Positions 1 through 5,769 of a DNA stretch of 8,088 nt are shown here, in pieces; the first letter of the stretch is position 1, and every line of letters starts with the position of its first letter. The DNA is taken from contig CAZWFQ010000123.1 in assembly GCA_964633225.1 (NCBI GenBank), positions 1-8,088 on the forward strand, written 5' to 3'. Position numbers and translations under genes: made by a program. Under the pieces are notes generated by a model. That model did no database searches. It was not told the DNA's origin and saw only the letters and a list, made by a program, of their open reading frames with translations. The stretch is from JAKQIM01 sp964633225. Its GTDB lineage: Bacteria > Chloroflexota > Anaerolineae > Anaerolineales > UBA4823.

Positions 1-58
1 AATATTCTGCCATGTGTAAAAGTATAGCATAAAAGCATTTTTCCGACAAAATCTAGCG

Positions 59-74
59 TTGACGAGTTTGTCAA
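59..74. promoter_or_regulatory. Inverted repeat over the yvcK -35 box (possible operator)
   Basis: TTGAC (59-63) and GTCAA (70-74) form a perfect inverted repeat separated by six bases. It overlaps the -35 hexamer and the upstream half of the spacer. The 5-6-5 layout is the spacing used by CRP-family dimers, although the half-site differs from the E. coli TGTGA. A second, wider pair, GACAAA (45-50) and TTTGTC (67-72), overlaps it. A bound protein here would block RNA polymerase, so repression is the simpler reading. The regulator is unknown. Confidence 0.35.
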
Positions 75-87
75 AAACTGCTATCAT
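59..87 (+). promoter_or_regulatory. Sigma70-type promoter of yvcK
   Basis: TTGACG (59-64) matches the -35 consensus in five of six positions. TATCAT (82-87) matches the -10 consensus in five of six, and the spacer is exactly 17 bases. Transcription would be expected to start near 93-95, only 4-6 bases before the ATG at 99, giving a leaderless or nearly leaderless message. No Shine-Dalgarno sequence is visible before that ATG, which agrees with this reading. The start site itself is inferred, not shown. Confidence 0.7.
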
Positions 88-98
88 CAAGTTTTGGT

Positions 99-1433
99 AT
101 GAACAATAAGCCAGTCTCGCGTTCTCAGCGTGTGTGGTACAGCATTCGACAGCCCTTGCGTTGGTTAATCCCCGGTCTGGGTATCAAGCGGTGGCTGCTT
201 CCTATCTTGCTTGGAATGACGCTGTTGGGGGTTGGCCTGGCAATCTTGATCCTGGATATCTACCGCAATGTGCCAGAAACATGGTGGCTGCCTATGGTCT
301 CGGCGGCCTCTTTACGTGCTCTAGATCGCCCAATCCGCGTGTTGATCTTTGGCAGCCTGGGGGTGGGCCTGGTCTTGTTTGGTATCTGGGGGCTGAATCG
401 CTCACTCCTGGCCCCATTTCGCCGGCCAGGAAAAGGTTTCTTGGATGAGTTGGCGGGTCATCGCCGTCGCGAGCGCGGCCCGCGCATTGTTGCCATTGGT
501 GGCGGGCATGGGCAGGCCACATTGCTGCGCGGGCTGAAGAATTACAGCTATAATATTACTGCTGTAGTGACGGTTGCAGATGATGGGGGCTCTTCGGGCC
601 GGTTGCGGCGCTCGTTAGGTATATTGCCGCCTGGGGATATCCGTAACTGCCTGGCTGCGCTCTCAAACGATGAAGCTTTGATGGCTCAGTTGTTTCAGTA
701 TCGCTTTGCTGATGGCGACCATGGCCTGGAAGGTCATTCTTTTGGCAATTTGTTCATCAGCACTCTGGCCGAGATCACCGGCAGCTTTGAAGAAGCGGTG
801 GCCGAATCTGGGCGCATCCTGGCTGTTCATGGGCGTGTACTTCCTGCCACTTTGCGGGATGTGCGCCTGGTGGCCGATGTGGCCTTGCCACATGTGGCTG
901 GCGAGGTGCGGGTAGAGGGCGAAAGCCACATACCGGGCTTTCCGGGCGCTGTTCGCCGGGTATGGCTGGAGCCCAGCAACCCGTCTGCTTACCCGCAAGT
1001 GATCCAGGCCATCCTGGCGGCCGACCTTATTGTGGTTGGGCCGGGCAGCCTGTATACCAGCATCTTACCGAACCTGCTGGTGCAGGATATTGCCGCGGCA
1101 GTGCGAGCCAGCCGGGCATTGAAGATATATGTATGCAATGTGGTAACTGACCCTGGCGAAACAGAAGGTTTCTCGGTGGGTGATCACGTGCGCGCTATTG
1201 AAGAGCATGTCGACGACATGTCTTTTGATGTGATCTTAAGTAACTCTTGCTATGAAGGCAGCCTGCCAGAAGGGGTCAGCTGGGTCAAGCCAGCCCCTGA
1301 TTTGGAGGTCGATTATGCCACTTACCAGGCTGATCTGATCGATCCGGATAAGCCCGATAGGCACAGTGCAGATAAATTGGCCCAAGTGATCATCGATTTG
1401 TTCCAAGAACGTACCGGGCCTCTGGTAGAATAG
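99..1433 (+). CDS. yvcK: YvcK-family UDP-sugar-binding protein with N-terminal membrane anchor
   Basis: YvcK/CofD-like protein. Homologues bind UDP-GlcNAc and are needed for growth on gluconeogenic carbon sources and for normal cell-wall synthesis; they are not known to be enzymes. The core runs from about residue 127 to 440 and holds the family motifs: GGGHG (134-138), DDGGSSGRLR (161-170), PPGDIRN (177-183), EGHSFGN (211-217), GPGSLYTS (314-321) and NVVTDPGET (347-355). Family members are usually about 310-330 aa; this one has 444. The extra N-terminus carries two hydrophobic helices (about 33-55 and 79-100) joined by a short loop. Basic residues before the first and after the second helix place the sugar-binding domain in the cytoplasm. 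ATG 99 is the only sensible start, because the next in-frame Met lies inside helix 1 and an in-frame stop sits at 60-62. Translation probably begins on a nearly leaderless mRNA. The core identification is firm; the anchor is a prediction. Confidence 0.93.
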   Translation: MNNKPVSRSQRVWYSIRQPLRWLIPGLGIKRWLLPILLGMTLLGVGLAILILDIYRNVPETWWLPMVSAASLRALDRPIRVLIFGSLGVGLVLFGIWGLNRSLLAPFRRPGKGFLDELAGHRRRERGPRIVAIGGGHGQATLLRGLKNYSYNITAVVTVADDGGSSGRLRRSLGILPPGDIRNCLAALSNDEALMAQLFQYRFADGDHGLEGHSFGNLFISTLAEITGSFEEAVAESGRILAVHGRVLPATLRDVRLVADVALPHVAGEVRVEGESHIPGFPGAVRRVWLEPSNPSAYPQVIQAILAADLIVVGPGSLYTSILPNLLVQDIAAAVRASRALKIYVCNVVTDPGETEGFSVGDHVRAIEEHVDDMSFDVILSNSCYEGSLPEGVSWVKPAPDLEVDYATYQADLIDPDKPDRHSADKLAQVIIDLFQERTGPLVE

Positions 1434-1460
1434 AGGTTTGGAGCATATTTCCAAAATTTT

Positions 1461-1489
1461 CAATCGCAGCGCTTTGGTAACCCAATCGC
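1461..1489. repeat. CAATCGC direct repeat upstream of gap
   Basis: CAATCGC occurs at 1461-1467 and again at 1483-1489, 22 bases apart (two helical turns). Including the next two bases, eight of nine positions agree. The pair lies in the 94-base spacer between yvcK and gap, 39-67 bases before the gap start, where a regulator of the glycolytic genes could bind. Between the copies is a small TTGG-TAAC-CCAA inverted repeat. No convincing -35/-10 pair could be assigned in this spacer, so gap may be read through from the yvcK promoter or use a promoter I cannot recognise. Confidence 0.3.
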
Positions 1490-1527
1490 TGTAAAAAAAT
1501 ACACACTTCAAGTTATGGAGGATTACA

Positions 1528-2583
1528 ATGACAGTTAAAGTAGGTATTAACGGCTTTGGTCGCATTGGTCGGCAGGTTCTCAAGGCTATCCGAGATTATC
1601 ATCCCGATACGTTGGAAGTTGTTGCCTTCAATGATATCGGCGATCTGCCCACCATGGCACATCTGCTGAAATATGACAGCAATTACGGACGCTTCGACGG
1701 GACGGTTGAAGTGAAAGATGACGCCTTGTTGGTTGATGGCAAGCCCGTCAAAGGTTTCAAGGAAACCGATCCGGCCAACATCCCCTGGGGCAGCCTGGGC
1801 GTGGATATTGTGATCGAGAGCACGGGCATCTTCACCATTAAAGATGACGGCGTGAACAAGAAAGGCAAGGCCGTTAAAGGTGCTGCTAACCACATCACCA
1901 AGGGCGGCGCCAAGAAGGTCATCATCTCGGCCCCATCTCAGGGGGAAGACCTGACCATCGTCTTGGGCGTCAACGATAGCAAATACGACCCTGCCAAGCA
2001 CCATGTGGTCTCGAATGCTTCCTGCACCACCAACGGCCTGGCTCCCGCCGTCAAGGTGGTTAATGACCTGTACACCGTCAAGCGCGGCTTCATGGTCACG
2101 GTGCATGCTTATACCAATGACCAGAAGATCCTGGATATGCCCCATAGCGACCTGCGCCGGGCACGCGCCGCAGCCATGAGCATCATCCCCACCACCACCG
2201 GGGCTGCCAAGGCTGTCAAGCTGGTCATCCCCGAACTGGATGGCAAGCTGGATGGGTACGCACTGCGCGTCCCGACCTCGACTGTTTCGGTGATTGACCT
2301 GACCGTTGAATTGGAAAAGTCCACCACCACCGAAGAGCTGCGCCAGGCTTTCCGCGATGCAGCGGCTGGCCCGCTCAAGGGTATTTTGCAGGCTGTGGAT
2401 GAGCCGTTGGTCAGCATCGACTTCAAGGGCGATCCGCACAGCTCTTCTGTCGATATGGGCTTCACCTCGGTATTGGGCAAGGAAAAGAACAACTTTGCCA
2501 AGATCGTGGCCTGGTACGACAATGAATGGGGTTACTCGGTCCGCACGGCTGACCTGGCTGCCCTGATGGCGAAGTCTTTGTAA
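1528..2583 (+). CDS. gap: Glyceraldehyde-3-phosphate dehydrogenase, phosphorylating (type I)
   Basis: Cytoplasmic enzyme that interconverts glyceraldehyde 3-phosphate plus NAD+ and phosphate with 1,3-bisphosphoglycerate. The Rossmann motif GINGFGRIGR is at 6-15. Asp36 in FND suits NAD binding. The catalytic motif SNASCTTNG places the nucleophile at Cys166, and the partner His193 lies in TVHAYTND. DMPHSDLRRARAAA (203-216), RVPT (247-250) and WYDNEWGYS (329-337) are also intact. DMPH keeps the proline typical of NAD-dependent glycolytic forms, so NADP use is less likely. At 351 aa it is about 15 longer than most bacterial GAPDHs; part of the excess is a lysine-rich insertion near 104-118, before GGAKKVIISAPS. 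GGAGGA (1517-1522), five bases before the ATG, is a strong ribosome binding site. A 75-base spacer with a hairpin separates it from pgk. Confidence 0.98.
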   Translation: MTVKVGINGFGRIGRQVLKAIRDYHPDTLEVVAFNDIGDLPTMAHLLKYDSNYGRFDGTVEVKDDALLVDGKPVKGFKETDPANIPWGSLGVDIVIESTGIFTIKDDGVNKKGKAVKGAANHITKGGAKKVIISAPSQGEDLTIVLGVNDSKYDPAKHHVVSNASCTTNGLAPAVKVVNDLYTVKRGFMVTVHAYTNDQKILDMPHSDLRRARAAAMSIIPTTTGAAKAVKLVIPELDGKLDGYALRVPTSTVSVIDLTVELEKSTTTEELRQAFRDAAAGPLKGILQAVDEPLVSIDFKGDPHSSSVDMGFTSVLGKEKNNFAKIVAWYDNEWGYSVRTADLAALMAKSL

Positions 2584-2599
2584 AACGTTTCAACTACAA

Positions 2600-2644
2600 G
2601 CGTAAAGCGTAATGCCCAAGTTGATTGGGTATTACGCTTTACGC
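2600..2644 (+). promoter_or_regulatory. 20-bp hairpin between gap and pgk, no U-tract
   Basis: The arms 2600-2619 and 2625-2644 pair over all 20 positions, with one G-U pair and a five-base loop (GTTGA). The left arm itself repeats GCGTAA twice. The right arm ends five bases before the pgk ribosome binding site GGAGG (2650-2654). No run of T follows, so it is not a standard intrinsic terminator. An RNA processing or 3'-end stabilising element that sets the GAPDH:PGK ratio, or a protein/RNA attenuator, fits better. It could also be a copy of a dispersed palindromic repeat, which one window cannot show. Confidence 0.75.
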
Positions 2645-2658
2645 CATGCGGAGGCATT

Positions 2659-3834
2659 ATGTTCAACAAAAAGTCTGTTCGTGATATTGATGTTAAAGGC
2701 AAGCGTGTTTTGGTTCGTGTGGACTATAACGTGCCGGTCAAAGAAGGCAAAGTGGGCGACGACACCCGCATTCGCGCTGCCATGCCAACCTTGAATTATC
2801 TCCTGGAGCATGGTGCCGCTGTGATCCTCTGCTCGCACCTGGGGCGCCCCAAGGGTGGCCCTGATGCAAAGTATTCCCTGCGCCCTGTGGCTGAATACTT
2901 GGGTCAACTGATGGGAAAGACGGTGGCCTTTGCGGAAGATTGTGTTGGGCCAGCCGCTGAAGCCGCGGCCAAAGCCCTCCAGCCTGGCAATGTTCTGCTG
3001 CTTGAGAATACCCGCTTCCATCCAGGCGAAGAGAAAAATGATCTAGAGTTAGCCCAGCAAATGGCTTCGCTGGCTGATATTTACGTCAACGATGCCTTTG
3101 GAACCGCTCACCGTGCCCATTCTTCAACCGAGGGCGTGGCGCGCTTCCTGCCGGCTGTGGCGGGCTTCTTGCTTGAGAAAGAGATCAAGTATCTGGGTCA
3201 GGCTGTTGCTGACCCCAAGCGCCCCTTTGTTGCCATCTTGGGCGGCGCCAAGATCAGCGATAAGATCGGTGTGATCAAGAATTTGCTCACCAAGGCCGAT
3301 CATGTCTTGATCGGTGGCGGCATGGCCAATACCTTCTTCAAGGCCCAGGGTTATCCAATTGGCGATTCGCTGGTAGAAGACGAGGCTCTTGAGACAGCCC
3401 GCGAGCTGCTTCAGATTGGCGGTACAAAACTGCGCCTGCCGGTCGATATGGTGCTGGCAGATAAGTTCGATGCAGAAGCCCAGAGCAAAACCTTGCCTGC
3501 CGGGCCTGTGCCGGATGGTTGGCGAATCCTGGATATTGGCCCAGAGACGATTGCTGGCTACAGCAAAGTCATCGCCGATGCCGGCACCGTGGTTTGGAAT
3601 GGCCCCATGGGCGTGTTTGAGTTTGCTCCGTTTGCTGTAGGTACTTTTGGCGTCGCCAAGGCAGTCGCCGGCAGCAGCGCGGTCTCCATCATCGGTGGCG
3701 GCGAGTCTGTGGCCGCCATCCAGCAGTCGGGTTTAGCCGATAAGATCACGCACATCTCTACTGGCGGCGGCGCCTCCTTAGAGATGCTCGAAGGTCTGAT
3801 CCTGCCTGGCCTGGCTGCTCTGCAAGATAAGTAA
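2659..3834 (+). CDS. pgk: Phosphoglycerate kinase
   Basis: Cytoplasmic monomeric enzyme that transfers phosphate between 1,3-bisphosphoglycerate and ADP, the ATP-forming step after GAPDH. The length of 391 aa is normal. The N-terminal substrate domain shows RVDYNVP (20-26, Asp22 and Asn24), Arg37, SHLGRPKG (59-66), LLENTRFHPGEE (114-125, Arg119) and DAFGTAHRAHSS (145-156, Arg152). The C-terminal nucleotide domain shows GGAKISDK (195-202, Lys198 and Lys202), WNGPMGVFE (313-321), IIGGGES (344-350) and STGGGASLE (367-375). One oddity is that the nucleotide-binding loop reads GGGES where the family usually has GGGDS or GGGDT; this is conservative and probably tolerated. The start is fixed by GGAGG (2650-2654), four bases before the ATG. 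This ribosome binding site lies in a small ATGC/GCAT inverted repeat just after the intergenic hairpin. Confidence 0.98.
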   Translation: MFNKKSVRDIDVKGKRVLVRVDYNVPVKEGKVGDDTRIRAAMPTLNYLLEHGAAVILCSHLGRPKGGPDAKYSLRPVAEYLGQLMGKTVAFAEDCVGPAAEAAAKALQPGNVLLLENTRFHPGEEKNDLELAQQMASLADIYVNDAFGTAHRAHSSTEGVARFLPAVAGFLLEKEIKYLGQAVADPKRPFVAILGGAKISDKIGVIKNLLTKADHVLIGGGMANTFFKAQGYPIGDSLVEDEALETARELLQIGGTKLRLPVDMVLADKFDAEAQSKTLPAGPVPDGWRILDIGPETIAGYSKVIADAGTVVWNGPMGVFEFAPFAVGTFGVAKAVAGSSAVSIIGGGESVAAIQQSGLADKITHISTGGGASLEMLEGLILPGLAALQDK

Positions 3835-3840
3835 GCTGAA

Positions 3841-3881
3841 ACCAGGGTGATGGAACTGGGAACCAGTTTCATCACCCTGGT
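3841..3881 (+). promoter_or_regulatory. 19-bp hairpin between pgk and the kinase gene, no U-tract
   Basis: The arms 3841-3859 and 3863-3881 pair over all 19 positions, with one G-U pair and a three-base loop (GAA). It begins six bases after the pgk stop codon. The sequence after it is TCAATTGCC, with no T-run, so it is not a typical intrinsic terminator. Its layout copies that of the hairpin between gap and pgk, but the sequence is unrelated. It could protect the pgk 3' end from exonucleases, or partly reduce transcription into the kinase gene, which would normally be needed at a far lower level than the enzyme. Confidence 0.75.
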
Positions 3882-3905
3882 CAATTGCCTGTCTGGCAAA
3901 GAACT

Positions 3906-3909
3906 GGAG
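3906..3909 (+). promoter_or_regulatory. Ribosome binding site that sets the kinase start at 3918
   Basis: GGAG lies eight bases before ATG 3918. An in-frame TTG at 3885 would add 11 residues, but it sits directly on the foot of the hairpin with no Shine-Dalgarno sequence. The added residues also fall outside the kinase fold, so the ATG is preferred. Confidence 0.6.
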
Positions 3910-3917
3910 CTTGGCAA

Positions 3918-5762
3918 ATGCCGTTTGTTGCGGGCGAGACGATTGGTCCCTACCAGGTGCTGGAACAACTGGGCCAGGGCGGTATGGCCACGGTCTTTAA
4001 GGCCTACCATCCCTCCCTGGATCGCTATGTGGCCATCAAGGCGTTGCATCCGGCCTTCATGGAGGATCCCAATTTCCTGGCGCGTTTCCAGCGCGAGGCA
4101 CGCGTAGTTGCTAAGCTGGAACATCCCAATATTGTCCCAATATACGACTTTGCTGAACACCAGGGCCGGCCTTACCTGGTGATGAAGTATGTGGAGGGGG
4201 AGACCCTCAAAGCCCGCCTGGGCCGTGGAAAGCTCGATTGGGCTGAAGTGGTGCGCGTGACAGAAGCTATTGGGGCCGCCTTATCCTACGCCCATCGCGC
4301 CGGAATCTTGCACCGCGATATCAAGCCCTCCAACGTGCTCTTGACCAAAGACGGTCAAATCTACCTGGCAGATTTTGGCCTGGCGCGCATCGCTGCCGCC
4401 GGCGAATCGACCTTATCCTCCGACATGTTGGTCGGTACGCCGCAATATATCTCGCCAGAACAAGCCAAGGGCAATCACAACCTGGACGAAGGCACCGATA
4501 TTTATTCTTTTGGTGTGCTGTTATATGAACTGGTGGTGGGCCGGGTACCCTTTACGGCTGATACGCCCTATTCCATCATTCATGATCATATCTACTCCCC
4601 CCTGCCTCCGCCTCGTTCTGTCAACCCCAACGTGCCAGAGGCAGTTGAGCGTGTCTTGCTCAAGGCCTTAGCCAAAGAACGCTCTAACCGCTATGACACG
4701 GTTGCCGTCTTGGTCGAAGCCTTTAATGGTGCATTGGCCTTAGAGTTGAGCGCGGCCGATACGGCTGCTATGCCCCCCACGAAACCTGCCTTAAAGGCCG
4801 TGATGGACCGCCCATCTTCCATCTCTACCAGCGAAACGTTGGCGGTCGGTGCGGCACAAAAACCAATCCCCTATCCGCAGGTTGATTCGGCTGCCGAACA
4901 GCCTCCGGCCTCTCAACCGCCCCTCGCTCCAGAAGTGTCCCGCCCGGCTGCCGCACCTACGCATCAGCCGGTTTCGGCGCTGCCTGATGCGCCGCACACC
5001 TCAGTTCGCAGGCACCGGCGCGGCTGGTGGAAAATTGCCTTGCCTGCTGCCTTGGCCCTCTTTTGCTTGTGCGTCTTTATGGCCATCTGGGCAGATAGAG
5101 CGGATGATGTGGTGGTTGGCGTGGAAATTCAACCCCCGCCAGTGCCCAACGCGGTGGACGCCGCCCGTCAGTTTGTTGACTTGAATCCGCAAGACCCACA
5201 AGCCCATTACAATTTGGCGATGGTTCTTGCAGATGATGGGCAGGATGTTGCCGCCATGGGTGAGTATCGGCAGGCGCTTGACCTGGCTGGTGAAAATTAC
5301 GACTTTTACATGCATGTGGGCCGCGACCTGTCTGGTCGTGGGCTTTGGCCCCAGGCCGCCATAGCATACCTGCGCCTGGCTCAGGTTCACCCGGCTCCAT
5401 TGCCGCCGGAGATGGGGGATGCGTTGCACGAAAGCCTCTACGAGGCTGCCAACGCTCCAGACTTTCTGAATATTATTTCGCTGGATGAAATAACTGCCTA
5501 TAACGAAACCCTGGGCGGCGTGGTGCGCGCCCGCTATGACCTGTTCAATGAGGGCCCCGTTCGAGCCCAGGGGCGTATCGGCGTCATCCTGGAACGTAAC
5601 CAAGAAAACCTGGACGCCCGCCTTGTCCAGGCAGAGATTTTCATCCACACCGGCGCCATTGATCGGGCCAGGGCCGTCTTAGATGGCCTGCTGCATGAAG
5701 AGAACTTGCCCGATTGGATCCGCCTGCGCGCCCAATCCTTTTTTGATCAAACTCAACCATGA
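3918..5762 (+). CDS. Transmembrane Ser/Thr protein kinase (PknB/PrkC type) with C-terminal TPR-like region
   Basis: Eukaryotic-type (Hanks) Ser/Thr kinase of 614 aa. The catalytic domain spans about residues 11-270: glycine loop GQGGMATVF (19-27), VAIK with the ATP-binding Lys41, helix-C Glu60, catalytic HRDIKPSN (132-139, Asp134), Mg-binding DFG (152-154), and GTPQYISPE (173-181) at the end of the activation loop. All key residues are present, so it should be active. A Pro/Ala/Ser-rich linker (about 280-362) leads to basic residues, a single membrane helix (about 371-391) and a C-terminal part (about 410-614) predicted to lie outside. That part has helical repeats resembling TPRs (about 411-490 and 563-597), not the PASTA repeats of PknB/PrkC. 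It sits between pgk and tpiA, and its TGA overlaps the tpiA ribosome binding site. Likely substrates include YvcK or the neighbouring enzymes, but this is inference. The kinase call is firm; the ligand and targets are unknown. Confidence 0.95.
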   Translation: MPFVAGETIGPYQVLEQLGQGGMATVFKAYHPSLDRYVAIKALHPAFMEDPNFLARFQREARVVAKLEHPNIVPIYDFAEHQGRPYLVMKYVEGETLKARLGRGKLDWAEVVRVTEAIGAALSYAHRAGILHRDIKPSNVLLTKDGQIYLADFGLARIAAAGESTLSSDMLVGTPQYISPEQAKGNHNLDEGTDIYSFGVLLYELVVGRVPFTADTPYSIIHDHIYSPLPPPRSVNPNVPEAVERVLLKALAKERSNRYDTVAVLVEAFNGALALELSAADTAAMPPTKPALKAVMDRPSSISTSETLAVGAAQKPIPYPQVDSAAEQPPASQPPLAPEVSRPAAAPTHQPVSALPDAPHTSVRRHRRGWWKIALPAALALFCLCVFMAIWADRADDVVVGVEIQPPPVPNAVDAARQFVDLNPQDPQAHYNLAMVLADDGQDVAAMGEYRQALDLAGENYDFYMHVGRDLSGRGLWPQAAIAYLRLAQVHPAPLPPEMGDALHESLYEAANAPDFLNIISLDEITAYNETLGGVVRARYDLFNEGPVRAQGRIGVILERNQENLDARLVQAEIFIHTGAIDRARAVLDGLLHEENLPDWIRLRAQSFFDQTQP

Positions 5763-5769
5763 GGTGAAT

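Noticed and set aside
1437..1460. TTTGGA...TCCAAA hairpin followed by ATTTT just after yvcK, as a terminator
   Set aside because: The stem has only six pairs, two of them G-C, with a seven-base loop and a short T-run. It is too weak to call, though partial termination is possible.
1513..2439. Long minus-strand open frame opposite gap
   Set aside because: It mirrors the codon pattern of gap, has no recognisable domain and no ribosome binding site, so it is a shadow of the real gene.
3885..3917. TTG start at 3885 for the kinase
   Set aside because: There is no ribosome binding site, it abuts the hairpin, and the extra 11 residues do not belong to the kinase fold. ATG 3918 with GGAG is better.
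5001..5648. Minus-strand open frame opposite the kinase C-terminal region
   Set aside because: It has no domain or start signal, and the + strand frame continues as a coherent kinase with a membrane helix and TPR-like region.
5683..5769. Longer TPI starting at ATG 5683
   Set aside because: It would overlap the kinase gene by 80 bases and add 29 residues unlike TPI. The ribosome binding site and the family N-terminus (RRPLVAGNWKM) point to 5770.
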